Counted from the first letter of the stretch, positions 22,551-34,502 are shown. The stretch is DNA of 64,000 nucleotides from Coenobita brevimanus (GCA_032717465.1 CM064732.1:29558107-29622106), one strand, 5' to 3'. The notes: a model not told the origin generated them from the sequence alone. Translations and numbers: made by a program.

Positions 22551-23960
22551 AATGGAAGAGGATGTGTGTATCAAATATTTGCTGTGAGACAAATAGTGGA
22601 AAAGACTTGTGAGAAGGACTATAAGGTATTTATGGAATTCGTGGATGTGGAAAAAGTATCTCACAAAGTAGACAGAGAGGGATTGTGGAAGGTTTTGCAC
22701 ATGTACGGTGTGGATGGTAACCTGCTAGGTACTGTCAAGAGTTTTTATGATGGAAGTGAAGCATGTGTAAGGGTAAATAGGCATCTAAGTGAATGGTCCA
22801 TGTTCGGTGTAGGCGTGCGACGAGGTTGTGTGATGTTCCCATGGTTGTTCGTTACATGGATGGGGTGTTGAGAGAAGTAAAAACACAAGTAATGGAGAGG
22901 AGTGATGCATGGAATATCTCAAATTTGTTGTATGCTGATGATGCAGTACTACCAACAAATACTGGACAAGAACATGGAAGACTACTGCAGAGTTTTGCTG
23001 ATGTCTGTGAGCGTCGTGCCTTGAGAGTAAATGCAGAAAAGAATAGTGATGGTCACTGAAAGAGAAGGTGAATCCCAGTGTGATGTTACAGTGAATGGAG
23101 AGAGACAGGAACTGGTGAAAGAGTTCAAATACCTGGGTACAGTTAAAGAAAAAAGAGGAAAATGTGCAAAAGAAGTGGAAAGTAGAGAGACACAAGGAAG
23201 GAAAGTAGCTAGTGCAATGAAGGCCTTGATAAGAAACAGAGGCTTGAGTGTTGCAGCTGCACGAGGCTTACATGAAGGAGTGTCAGTGCCACTTTAATAT
23301 ATGGATGTGAGACTACGGTGAGGCATGAAAATTAAAAGTCAAGAGTAAGAGAAGTGGAGATGGGACTGATGAGGAATGCATGTGGAGTACAAAGAGTGGA
23401 TAGGATACAAAATAATGAGATCCGTGAAAGATGTGGAATGAGGAAGTCTATGGACACCACAATCGAAGAGTGTGTACTGAGATGGTACTCTCATGTGGAG
23501 AGAATGGATTACAACAGAGTGGTGAAAAAGGTATATCTGAGTGAATTTGCAGGAGGGAGGTGAGATAGGCCAAGGAGAAAGTGGAGGGATATGGTGGATG
23601 AGTGTGCGAGGATAAGAGGTTGGGAAGTTGGTGAGGCTAGGGGACTGACAAGGGAACGAGCTGGCTGGATGTTGTGAGGAGAAGCATGTGATCTGGGAGT
23701 TGGTGCCCCTTTTTAACGTGACAGCATTCGGACTGACTCAATCGGATACGTTTTATGTGAAACTACAGAAGGTGGTGCATGTTTTTGGCATATCAGATAC
23801 AGCCAGGATTCCGGGAGCTTGAACGGTGAGTGAATGGAAGAGTGGTCCACTGGAATGGGCACGCTTGGGCTGTCTGGACGTTGCTATGCCTCACTCTGCC
23901 CTAGGGTGTGAAAGGAGGTCTGGATGATGATGACGATGATGATGATGATAACGATGATGA
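22551..23960 (+). mobile_element. RTE-like LINE of a third type, (GATGAT)n tail
   Basis: The plus-strand frames read FVDVEKVSHKVDREGLWKVL (motif A region near 22640), LLYADDAVL (about 22927), FKYLGTVKEKRG and LRWYSHVERMDYNRVVKKVY, then RPRRKWRDMVDECARIRGW. Several frameshifts are present. The 3' end is CTCTGCCCTAGGGTGTGAAA, then TGGATGATGATGACGATG. A short fragment with the same 3' end is at 52388-52500 on the minus strand. The family differs in tail and sequence from the RTE with the (TAGA)n tail. Confidence 0.75.
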
Positions 23961-25029
23961 CATAACAGAGATGCTAAACTGTAAGTAGAAAGTATACTTC
24001 TGTAAGATGGCGTAATTTCAAGAAATGCATCGAGGTAGGAGGAAGGGAAACAGTAAAAAACAAATGATGACTACAATGACCTGGTGGAACTGGTTACATT
24101 TAATAATTTAACAGAGAAAGTGAATAAACAGGAGGAAACTTTCAAACTGGAATTGGATGAAATAAGGAAGGAACTGTACCAATAAAAGCAAAAAAATGAG
24201 GAACATGTAAAGGAATAAAACAGAAAAGATGCAACAATAGGTGAGCTACAAGCTGAGGTAGACATTCTGAAGAAAATGAACGAAATGAGAAACACAGTAG
24301 TCACCCACGAGAGTTTTGAAAGAATAAATAATGACAGACACAATTGGACAAACAGGTAATCTGACAGAACAAAGTAGAGACATTCATGAGAAGATAACTC
24401 AGGCAAATGAAATTATGAGGAACTACACAGAGGAAGTACAAAATGCATGGGCAGAAGTGGCCAAAACAAGACAAGATCTATAAAAACAAGGCCGAAGCAA
24501 AAGGACATGAGAACTGAAAGACATCATAGGAAAAAACCCAAGGCTGATAAAGGAAACAGCTGGGATTAACAAATTTGTACTTATCACTAGGAAAGATGAA
24601 GAAAAAAAAAAGGAATAGAATCACCAGAGATTGCATGGGGATGGTAAATATAATGAACATATTGAAAGTAGTATCAGAGGAAATCTGTGAGAAAGATATA
24701 CAGGAATTTAAGAGATTAGGAAAATATGAGAGAAACAAGTCAAGGCCTTTCAAAGCAACCTTCCAAAGTGTGAACAGTGTACAAGAGGTATTAAAAAATG
24801 CTAACGAACTTAAGCAATCAGAGGAGTACAAAGACGTATGGATAAAAGGGTGCCTAACTCAAGAGGAATGGGGATCACTAAAGGAATAGAGGGAAAAAGC
24901 AAAAACAAAGAATGATGCAAGATCAAATGAAGAGAGAAGTAAATTTTTTTTTTTTAAGTTGTAGGATTACAGGTAAAAAAAAAGGACACATAAACAGCAG
25001 GGACTAAATAAAAGTAAGATAGTAGACTC

Positions 25030-25152
25030 TATCTATCTATCTATAGCCCGACGCCCTAATCCCGCAAAGGGTGGCCGCAGACAAAACGCCTCCAAGTCAC
25101 TCTGTCACCCACCATTTGACTCCCCTCCCCCCAACTCACCCCCCCCTCCCTC
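25030..25152 (-). mobile_element. 123-bp RTE 3' end with perfect 11-bp TSD
   Basis: This is the extreme 3' end of the RTE family at 4295-5765 and 57638-58497, minus orientation, with tail tatctatctatctatagcccg. It is flanked by ATAGTAGACTC at 25019-25029 and 25153-25163. It is a strongly 5'-truncated but clean target-primed insertion into CR1. Confidence 0.9.
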
Positions 25153-25952
25153 ATAGTAGACTCAACAATGTAAAATATGTGAACAATATGGTTAAGCTGA
25201 TGTACTCAAATGTAGATGGAACGGTATTCAAATCAGTCGAGATAAAAGGCTATATCATAGAAAATGACCCTCATATTATTTGTCTAACAGAAACAAAATT
25301 AACCCCAAGGATATCCAACAACTTAAATTTGGACGAGTACAATACTTGGCGAAGAGAAAGACATTTGAAAAATGAAGGAGGAGTCATATACCAATACAGA
25401 AAAGACTCTAAGTAAAAGAGATAGACATAAACTTACCCTCGCAAGTAGAATTAATTACAGTAGAGATTAGAACATCAAAAGCGAAAGTAACTGTAGCAAA
25501 TTTATACATGCCACCCTAGACAAACACAAGTGATAGAGGTGAATACAAAGACCTGGCAGAAAAGAAAATTCAGAGCTTAAGAATCCTACTAAACAGAATG
25601 GAAGAAAAATCTGAAAGAATTATACTAACAGGAGATTTTAATACAAATATAAACTGGAATACTCTACATGTAAGAAGTTACGAAAGTTGTTGGAATCAAA
25701 AGCTCATCTTACACAGGAGTTTTTTCTAACACACTGTGTAAAGGAGAACAACAGAAAAAGGGGACCAGAAGACCCCTTAGTATTAGATCCCATATTTGCT
25801 AGGCAAGAAAATGAAAGTGACAATATAATCTACCACCCCCACAATACAATTTCTGGATAGCATATGATATACCGTAGTTAGAAATTTTGAAATTACAAAA
25901 CTGGACTAAACTACAAAAAGGGCAACTATCATGACCCAAAGAAGTATTTTAA

Positions 25953-26258
25953 CCCATTAACAGCGGCATTAGGTTTTGTGGTCGATCCCCCATGCACAAA
26001 AAAAACAGGATTTTTTTTTTCCCTCAAAAATAATTTTTGATCTTATTGGTTAAATGAAAGAGTGCATGGAAATGCATAGGAAAACCAAATATAAGTTCAT
26101 TATTTGCCTCAGTTTGGCCACAGTACGCTATTTATGGACAACTGGGTGAAAAATGTAGCGTGCCTTTCTTAAAAAAAAAAAAAAAAAAGAGCTTGATCAT
26201 ATGATGTATGTAGCAGTCGCACACTATTCTTCATATGATGTACACAGCAGCTATTGGT
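25953..26258. mobile_element. TTAA-flanked MITE, about 306 bp (piggyBac-like)
   Basis: TTAA is at 25949-25952 and 26259-26262. The left end is CCCATTAACAGCGGC and the right end complement is ACCAATAGCTGCTG, so the TIR is short and imperfect. The CR1 sequence aagaagtatt...ggatacagactgggaaaag is continuous when it is removed. The left end resembles that of the element at 61615 (CCCCTTAACCGCGGGC). Confidence 0.65.
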
Positions 26259-27023
26259 TTAAGGATACAGACTGGGAAAAGGAGCTAAGAGGACAAGATA
26301 TAAATGTTATATATAAAAATTTTTGTGAATTTCACAAAACACGAGTCCAGAATTATGTCCGACTAATGAAATGGAAATAAGGATAAAGAATCGGTTTAAC
26401 ACTGATTGTAAAAGTGCAAAAGAGATTTGCTGTGGATCAGACACAGATGACACAAAAGTGAGAGACCATATAACAACTACAAACATGATTGAAATGATTA
26501 TACAGTACAAGGATACGGAGAGAAGCTCAAAGGTAGTTTGAGGAAGACATTATAAATAAAAGCACTGATCAGCTGAAGTTGTTTTAAAGCTACATTTGAA
26601 GCAAGGCAAAAGTCAAAGATAAAATAGTCCATCATAGATGTGGGGAAAAGCTATATCAATGAAGATATTTGTAAAATTTTAAACAAAAATTTCCAATCAG
26701 TTTTTACTAAAGAAAGTAGATTTGTGAGAGATGAAAACAAATGTGCATGCCCATACATATTAACAAATACACGTATAGTGAAACAAGAGGTCCATGAAGA
26801 AACACGGAAATTAGACAAAGGAATAGCTAATGGCGCTGATGAGATTTCGTATTGGGTATTACAAGAATGTGCAAAACAGCAAAGCAGTCCATTGCATTTA
26901 ATATTCAGAGAATCCCAAAGACAAGGTAAACTACCTGATATTTGGAAGAAAGCAAACATTGTGCCCCTTTTCAATAATGGAAATAGACAAAATCCGCCTA
27001 ACTACCTACCAGTATCACAACCA

Positions 27024-27165
27024 TAAACTGGAATACTCTATACGTATGATGCTAGGAAAGTTGTTGGGATCAAAAGCTCTTGGATCTTATACAGGAGTTT
27101 TTTCTAACAAAGAACACCAAAAACAGGGGAGCAGAAGACCCCTCATAATTAGAGCCCATATTTAG
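27024..27165 (+). other. Duplicated CR1 endonuclease segment inside CR1 RT
   Basis: This 140-bp block (ataaactggaatactcta ... gcccatattta) is a second version of the endonuclease region at 25651-25795. It lies within the pre-RT/RT coding part, between a frame ending near the YRPVS block and the LEKLIRR block. The short sequence TCACA occurs at both junctions, as expected for template switching or microhomology-mediated rearrangement. Confidence 0.65.
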
Positions 27166-27689
27166 TCTCACATTTATGACCAGTGTAGTATGCCAGTTTT
27201 AGAAAAACTGATAAGAAGAATTTGGGTAAATCACCGGGAAAAACACAATTTGATAACAGAAAGACAATATAGTTTTATAAAGAGAAAATCATGTGTTACT
27301 AACCTATCTGGCTACTATGATGGAGCTGCAGATATAATACAGAAAAGAGATGACTGGGTAGACGGCATAGATTTGGATATCAAGATGGCATTTGACAGCG
27401 TACCACACAAAAGACTTTTATGGAAACTGTACCATCAAGGAGGAATCCAATGTACTGTTATCTGTATGACTGGATGCAAGACTTTCTCAGTAAAAGTGAA
27501 ATGAGAACAGTGCTAAGGGGAAAGTACTCATCATGGAGAAGTGTGACGGGTGGAGTTCCACAGGGCTCGGTGCTGGCACCAATCATGTTTTTTAGTACAG
27601 TCAATCGTTGAGTAACGCGGCTGAGTAACACATTTTTTTTTTTAATGCACTCAGCATAACGAGACAGGCAATATCAACACATGGTACAA

Positions 27690-28550
27690 CTCAAGTTCAC
27701 GCAGGAAATCAGGTGGTCTGGTGACGAAATTTGAAAGTCAAGCACTGTGACGTCACCCTCCAGACTCTGGGTACCTATCCTGGGCACAATCAAGGCCATA
27801 TGGTTAAATGAAAATTCATAGGTTTCAGGGGACAAAATGGAACGAAAATGTATGCTAATCGGAAAGGAAAAAAAAACTTTCATCCATTACTTCTCGTAAG
27901 TTAGGGTTCAGTTCCACATTCTTCGTTCAATTTCACGCTTCCTAACACATTTCAGGCCAGCTGAGCATATGGTTATTAGTCCTTTCTCACGCCTCACCTA
28001 GCTCTTCCTCATGCTCATAATGGCTTTTGCAGTTTTAAGGTACGAGATGGAATGAAAATGTTTGCTAATTAGAAAAAAATTACTCTTTCATCCACGTATT
28101 TTGTAAGTTAGCATTCAGTTCCACATTCTTTGTTCAATTTCATGTTCCCCAACATTTCCAACTGACTGGGCATATGGTTAACAATCCTTTCTCACACCTC
28201 ACTTAGTTCTACCCCTCACTCCTAATGAGTTTTGTACTTTTAGGGGATGATATGGAACGAAAACATTTGCTGATTTAAACAAAAAAATTCATTCATGTAT
28301 TCTCGTAAGTTAGCATTTTGTTCCACATTTTTTGTTCGATTTCGTGCTTCCAAACACATTTCAGACCAACTTAGCATGCGGCAATTAAGTCCTTTCTCCC
28401 GTCTCACTGTCTATACCCCACAATCATATGGGTTTCACAGTTTTAAGGAACAAAACTGAACAAAAATGTTTACTAATCAGAAAAAAAAAATCCTATCTGT
28501 TGTGTTCTTGTAAGTTAGTGTTCGGTTCCACATTCTTCATTCTTCTTCTT
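27690..28550. repeat. About 206-bp tandem repeat, four units
   Basis: The block (A/G)ATGGAACGAAAATGTTTGCT recurs at 27837, 28047, 28252 and 28455 (periods 210, 205, 203). It is followed each time by cattcagttccacattcttt and cacatttcagaccaactgag variants. Further diverged units occur at 29470-29608 (direct) and 29622-29770 (inverted). Confidence 0.8.
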
Positions 28551-29185
28551 CTTGACAGTCTATTTTTCTTATTATTTCTGGGTAGTAAATAAATGTTTCA
28601 CGCGAATCTGTTTTCCGTTGTTTTTAGTTGTGTTCCACCGTGTCAACTCATCTGACTCATCAGGGTTAAGGGGAAAAAGCCTGTCCCAAGTGTTTCACTA
28701 AACTTAACTTAACCTGGTTTAGTTGTACCTAATAATTTAATCTAAGCTAATATAATCTACTCTAACCTAACCTAGCATCCACTTGGGAAACGAAAACTGC
28801 CTCTGAGTACGTCAAGACAATCATAGGTATGGCTTAAGGAATGTTATGATTAAAAGTGGGAAATTTTTCGTCAGGAAAAGGCAATTTATGACCCTGAAAA
28901 TAGTCAGAAAAACACAGAAAACAAACTGGAGGAATATGAATTGAAATGGTAAGGTCCTTCTACAACATCATGTAAAGCGTGCATTTACCAAAATGATAAA
29001 AAAGCATGACATGAATGAAAGCACCAACAGAATGATTTGGAAGGACTGGGAGAATATAAAGAAGACTGTGTGTGGAAAGTGATGTGAACCTGGCAGCAGT
29101 GAAAGTTCATATGTTGTCCTGAAGCTGGCTGAGAAGCTCACTGGACATTATGTGGAGCGTCAGAGAAAGAAAACTCTCACTTTCA

Positions 29186-30063
29186 CCCCTTCTTACCACC
29201 TTACCCCATGTAAATTATGCCCACTTATATACCCACCATCAGCTAAAACACTGAATGAGATATAAGTATTGTAATTATGAACATCAAAGATATTAAAAAT
29301 AGCATTAAACAAAACAAAAGTTGGGCTGGGTACCCTTGTGTTGTTGATACGTAGCTCCCCCACACCCTTTCCCCATCTCCCACCCCTAATGTTGTTGTCA
29401 AAGATTCACCTCTCGTATCATGTGGAATATGTTAGGTCGTATGGTTAGACAAAAATTTATGGGTCTGGCAGTTTTAGGAGATAAAATGGAATGAATGTGT
29501 TTGCTAGGCAGAAAAAAATTATTTTATCCATGTGTTCTCGTGAGGAAGCATTTACTTTCGTATTTTTCATACGACATCGTTCTTCCCAACACATTTCAGA
29601 CTAAGCTGTTTAGCCACACGCTCAGTTAGTCTGAAATGTGTTGGGAAGCGCGAAATCGAATGAAGAATGGGAAACTTAACATCTGCTCATGAGAACACAT
29701 GGCTGAAAGAGTGATTTTTTTCTGGTTGGCAAACATTTTCATTCCATTTCGTCTCCTAAAACTGCCAGACCGTAAATTTTCATCTAACCATATGGCCTAA
29801 TGTCTCTCCCAGTGGCCACATGATAGCCACATGATATGAGAGATGGCAAAACTCTGACAACAACACTGGGGGTGGAGGGCAGGGGAAGAGTACCGGGGAG
29901 CTACGTATCAACAACACAAAGGTACCCAGCCTAACTTTTGTTTTGTTAATGCTGTTTTTAATACCAATGATTTTCTTAATTACAACAATTATATCTCTCT
30001 CAGTGTTTTACCTGATGGTGGGTGTAAGTGAGGGTAATTAATGTGGGGTAATGAGGTAAGAAG
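29186..30063. repeat. Long inverted repeat, about 420-bp arms
   Basis: The arm at about 29186-29608 is mirrored by about 29622-30063. For example, GGGTACCCTTGTGTTGTTGA (29338) pairs with its complement at 29925, and CCCAACACATTTCAGACTAA pairs across the centre near 29615. The loop is only about 14 nt. The structure lies inside the 2.6 kb TIR element. Confidence 0.8.
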
Positions 30064-31189
30064 GAGTAAAAGCTGGAGTTCTGGAAAGTTGCCAGAACAC
30101 ATTGTACCATTATACTGTATGTTCAAACATATTGTTTGAGCGACGTGGATTTGAGTACAAAGGTCCTTGTCCAGCCCCTATTGCCCGCGGTCCTCAATGA
30201 TTCAGTGTACAGTATATATAAAATGATATAGACAGCAACACTGGATATGGAAGCTACCTAAATATGTTTGCTGATGATGCAAAAATACAAAGGAAAATTA
30301 CAAATACAGGCACTTGCACAGAGCTACAAAAGGAATTAAATAAGCTTCATGGATGGAGCAAGAGATGAAAAATGAAATTCATCCATCCATCATCCAATCA
30401 TACATTGCACCATGAGGAGCGTACAAGCCCAGGGCTAGGCAAGTTGGTCCGGACATTTAACCCTCTCAGGCACAATCACGCGATTTGCATTCCATGTGGA
30501 TTGTTCTAAAGATGCTCAGTCACACGAATCACGTTCCTAAGCACAAAAAAATTCGCCAAAAATTAAGTTTCTGGTCGATTTGCGTCAAATTTTGAAGCGT
30601 CGTAGCGAGCGAAGCGCTTTCCCATAGCATTGGCAACACTGAGCTGCCTCACGGGGCCCAGCATGTAGCGATAAACCTCAGTCTCTTCCAAGCAGCCAGG
30701 CGGTGAGGTTGCGTCGCGTGTCCTGTCTCTTTAAACTCCTACTAATTCTCCCCCTCCTGCCCGAGCCGAAGCCCTTATGGACTCAGTGTGATTATCCAAT
30801 ATTTGTGAGCATATTTGTATGTGATATTGTTGATGGAACATAGATATATGTCACGAAAAGGAATTGTGCCCATTATCATTCATTAAGCTTAGAGGTGATA
30901 TGTGTGTTCACACTTTGCGGGCGTTTCGTCTCTCGCCCTCCCCAAGGCCCTATGGCATCATTACAAATACGTACAAAATGAAGCCAATGCCTAAACTGTA
31001 TTTTGTGTGAAAGATATTGTGGCTGGATTGGTGAAATTATGGAACTAGTTAGCATTATGGACGCCATAAACCATATAGGACAGGCATCACGTACAGGTTT
31101 TATAGTCGGGAAGAGAGAATTAGAGGTGTTCAGGGATGGAATTATGGTGATGCTGATAGTGAAAATGTACATGGAATTGTTTGAAACAC

Positions 31190-32437
31190 AAGAATCCCTG
31201 TGCTTTCCGGACGCCCACTTTCTGGACGCCCCACTTACCGGACATTGTGGGCCTTAACCATCAGAACCCAACAATGGCCAAGAAATGACAAAAATCCCCC
31301 CCAAAATCCGAATTTTTTCCCACCCCTAATATGAAATTGCCGCGCAGCACCGAACAGTTGTTACACTACAGACCTTTCACCCCTTCCTTCCTCCCCCCTC
31401 CCCCCTCCCCTGTCAGGGTTGCCATTTGGTATTTTTCATTGCCAAATGTGGGCCAATTTGGTAATGAAAAATTTGTTTGGTAATGAATCAGAATAATGCC
31501 TTACCAAACGGATTTTTCACATGCATGAGGAGACACAGGATGGAGATGGTGGACTGTCTGCTCTCTCTGATTAATCTGCTAGCCTACATAGTGTGAAAAT
31601 AATCAACATGCTGTTAATTATAAGGAGAGTGATTACATTTATTTACACTTGTATATATAGTTTGTGAAGAATAAATGCTTCCTTCAAGAATTTGGTAATG
31701 AAAACTGAGGAGTCTGGTAATGCGGCCGAGTTCAGATCTGGCAACCCTGTTCCCAGTTACTCTCTAACCTTCGTTCAGGGAAGACGTCCATCGTAATCGA
31801 TGCTGCACGTGCTCGTTTTTTGTGAATAAACCGCAGTACAACGCCACTAGACCACATGGGAATTTACAGTGTTGTGCAGTGTTATGAAATTAGAATTTAA
31901 AGTGCAAAAGGATTAACTGTGGAGTGAGTGTGGAGTGCAAAGTGGCAGTTGGAATGGCGGTTGAAACTGGTGTGGTTCAGTTAAGAAGAATGTGCAGTGT
32001 TAAACAATTATAACTCAGAGTGCAAAGAATTAAGTGTAGCACAACACTGGATTACTGTATGTGCTTCAAGAGCATTTTCACAACTACCAAAGCCATAGAG
32101 AGTTAGAGGAGGCGGCCACAGACGTGCTGTAAGTACAGTACAGTACCCTGTATGCTGCTAGGCCTAAGTATTTTCCATACTCACTTCAAATTCCTCATTC
32201 TCTGGTTCCTTTTCATTTATTTCATGCTTTATGTCCATTATTGGTGTGAATAAGGTCTTGAATAGGTTTAAATAAGTACTGTGCATGTCTGGTAGGGAGT
32301 TATTTAGGTGGCTTTCAAAGTTAGACTGGGTTAGGGTCCATAAGTACCAGTTCAGCAGTCACAGGCCCACTTTCTGGATGAGACCACTTTCTGGACATGC
32401 CTTTGGCTCTATTACATCGGATAGTGGAGGGATTATT
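31190..32437. other. Segment present only in TTAA copy 2
   Basis: Copy 1 runs directly from GAATTGTGTGAAATATACGT to CAAACATGCTGCGGG, whereas copy 2 has about 1.25 kb between the matching points. Near both junctions there is CCACTTTCTGGA (about 31215 and 32367, 32386). No TIR or coding motif was seen. It may be an insertion in copy 2 or a deletion in copy 1. Confidence 0.5.
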
Positions 32438-32714
32438 GCATATGTCAAATATGCTGTGGGTGTTTGTGAAGGAGTGTGGTGCGTGCCAATACAACAGAGT
32501 TGCATCGTACTCTCCCGGCGAAGGATGCTGCATCACAGTCACCTTGAACCACAGTAAGGAAGGGAATAATTGCAGAGGTTAGGGTGGAATCATTGTGGTA
32601 CTCATGTATTTGTGTATGACATTGTGTGAAGTGTATGTGAAATGTGACATGTATCCTCGTGATGGCATAAATTATGGTGCATAGCGTAGCTTAGCAATAC
32701 CTTTGCGGCAGAGG

Positions 32715-33183
32715 TCCTCAGGTACTGTACCTTGGTCTGACATTTAGTGATAAATTATACTTTATGTAAAATATACGTGAACTGTGCCGTGATTGTTAGT
32801 TTAGGTGCTTAGCGTATGTGAGCGATACTTTAGCGGCAAGTGTGCTGTGAAAGGTGACGATGTCAAGGAATGAGGGTCGTCATTGAACATGTACTGTACA
32901 CAGTACCTTGGTCTGACATTTAATGATAAATTATACTTCATGTAAAATATAAGTGAACTGTGCTGCAAGTGTTCATTTAGGAGCGTAGCGTAGGTAAGCG
33001 ATACTTTAGCAGCTGGTGTGCTGTGAAAGGTAACGATGCCAAGGAACGAGGGACGTCACTGAACAGGTACTGTACCTTGGTCTGACATTTAGTGATAAAT
33101 TATACTTTATGTAAAATATACGTAAACTGTGCCGCAAGTGTTCATTTAGGTGCGTAGTGTAGGTGAGCGGAACTTTACCGGCA
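32715..33183. repeat. About 172-bp tandem repeat (also 34485-34760)
   Basis: CTTGGTCTGACATTTAGTGA recurs at 32731, 32907 and 33076 (periods 176 and 169). After the inserted LINE the array continues at 34536, with partial units near 34700 and 34745. Each unit carries GGTACTGTACC and GCGATACTTTAGCGGCA. The array is internal to the TTAA element. Confidence 0.8.
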
Positions 33184-34482
33184 GGTTTTTTCGTTTTTAA
33201 AGGCTCCAACATGCTTGCATGTGTCGGCCTTGGTCACCTAATGGCGGCTCTCCACACTGCACGATCCATTGCAGCCTCCCTGTTCAGTCCCTTAACCCTA
33301 AGGTCACACTTAATGACCTCGTCCCATGTCTTTCTCGGTCTACCCCTCATAACCCCACCCCCAATATTAACATTTCTCACCTTCCTCACCCAATTATCAT
33401 CCCCCATCCTCTCCACGTGTCCAAACCACCTCAATCTACCTCTCCTCATCACAACACCAATACACTCCAGTCCCATCCTACCTCTCAACTCTTCCATTGT
33501 AAACCCAGCCCCTCCAGGCCTTGGACGCAGGGACGCACTGCACATCCACCTAATCATTGTCATTTCTGTACGTCTGAGCGGGCGAATATCTTCCTCCTTC
33601 ACTGCCCAGGTCTCACTACCATACAGCATTACACTCCTAACACATGCTGCATACAAAGACCCCTTAGCACGTAGGGAGAGCCCTCTCAATGTCAGGAGAG
33701 GCAACAGCTCCCTGAACTTCTTCCAACCACTTCTCACCCTAGCCACAGAGCTAGCTCCAGCCCCACCTCCAGCACACAACATGTCTCCCAAATAACAAAT
33801 CTCTTCCACACACTCAAGAGATTCACCAGCAAGTTCAATCCTTTCACATCTGACAATCTCCACCTGCTCACCCCGGCACGCCGTACACATAAAATCAGCA
33901 TTATCTCGCAGTCTACCTCTGATACCACTACATCTCTTATGCACCCATTTATCACACACACCGCACAAGATGGAATTACTTCCCATGCCCTTGTGGCAAA
34001 CTGCACATGGCCACTCTCCCTCGTCTTTGACAGTACCGCCACCAACCCTAGATATCATCACTTTTGTTTTATCTGCATTTACCCTTAAACCCTTTTGCCC
34101 CATACCATCTCTCCACTTCCTAAACCTTTCCTCTGCCTCCCTTTCATTCTCTGCAATCAACTCCAAGTCATCAGCATACAACAACTCCCACGGGAGTCCG
34201 TTTCTAAAGTCACGTGAAAGGGCTTCAAGTACCATGACAAACAACATGGGACTCAAGCCTGACCCCTGATGCACACCAACATTCACAGAAAACTCATCAC
34301 TCAAATCTCCATTCACTCTCACCTGGGTGTGAGCACCCACATACATGGCCATAACCACCCTAACCAGCCACTCCTCCAAGCCAAGCTTTCTCATTGCCCA
34401 CTTCACCACCTCTCTAGGGACTCTGTCAAAGGCCTTTTCCAAATCAACAAAAACAAAATAAAGATCCCTTCTCCTACCTGCT
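33184..34482 (-). mobile_element. PHD-type RTE-like LINE, young 5'-truncated copy A
   Basis: The minus-strand 3' end is ...GAGCCTTTAAAAACGAAAAAA; the copy ends abruptly at about 34482, where the tandem-repeat unit resumes (ctgctgtgaaaggtgacgatg). Removing it restores a normal repeat unit, GCGGCAGG/TGTGCTGTGAAAGG. Coding content is described at 33234-34502. Confidence 0.85.
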
Positions 34483-34502
34483 GTGAAAGGTGACGATGCC
34501 AA
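33234..34502 (-). CDS. LINE RT with embedded PHD finger, 422 aa open frame
   Basis: The uninterrupted frame covers RT from motif A to the element's end. Motif A is FVDLEKAFDRV (residues 18-28), then VGVHQGSGLSP (75-85) and YADD (109-112). After VNADKTKVMISRVGGGTV comes a complete C4HC3 PHD-like zinc finger at 166-209, spaced C-x2-C-x10-C-x2-C-x4-H-x2-C-x14-C-x2-C. The thumb and C-terminal region contain YGSETWAVKEED, MIRWMCSASLRPR and LRWFGHVERMGDDNWVRKV. The catalytic residues visible are intact, but the endonuclease and the RT N-terminus are missing. The first few residues lie outside the LINE, in repeat sequence. It is a transposon gene, not a host PHD protein. Confidence 0.85.
   Translation of the reverse strand: MASSPFTAGRRRDLYFVFVDLEKAFDRVPREVVKWAMRKLGLEEWLVRVVMAMYVGAHTQVRVNGDLSDEFSVNVGVHQGSGLSPMLFVMVLEALSRDFRNGLPWELLYADDLELIAENEREAEERFRKWRDGMGQKGLRVNADKTKVMISRVGGGTVKDEGEWPCAVCHKGMGSNSILCGVCDKWVHKRCSGIRGRLRDNADFMCTACRGEQVEIVRCERIELAGESLECVEEICYLGDMLCAGGGAGASSVARVRSGWKKFRELLPLLTLRGLSLRAKGSLYAACVRSVMLYGSETWAVKEEDIRPLRRTEMTMIRWMCSASLRPRPGGAGFTMEELRGRMGLECIGVVMRRGRLRWFGHVERMGDDNWVRKVRNVNIGGGVMRGRPRKTWDEVIKCDLRVKGLNREAAMDRAVWRAAIR

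Larger units (their letters stand above)
27598..30207. mobile_element. 2.6 kb TA-flanked TIR element carrying satellite-like repeats
   Basis: The TIRs are CAGTCAATCGTTGAGTAACG (left) and CACTGAATCATTGAGGACCG (complement of right), both followed by CGG and flanked by TA (27596-27597, 30208-30209). The host CR1 frame FLxYINDIDSNTG resumes after it. It contains about four direct copies of a roughly 206-bp unit and a long inverted repeat (separate entries). There is no recognisable transposase, so it is non-autonomous, Tc/mariner-pogo-like by TSD and terminal bases only. Confidence 0.75.

Noticed and set aside
32715..33183. CRISPR-like array (regular repeats)
   Set aside because: Units are about 172 bp, repeated along their whole length with no unique spacers, in a eukaryotic transposon.
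33684..34015. Host PHD-finger gene
   Set aside because: The finger lies within a continuous LINE RT frame that is repeated at 35804-36754 with the same flanks.
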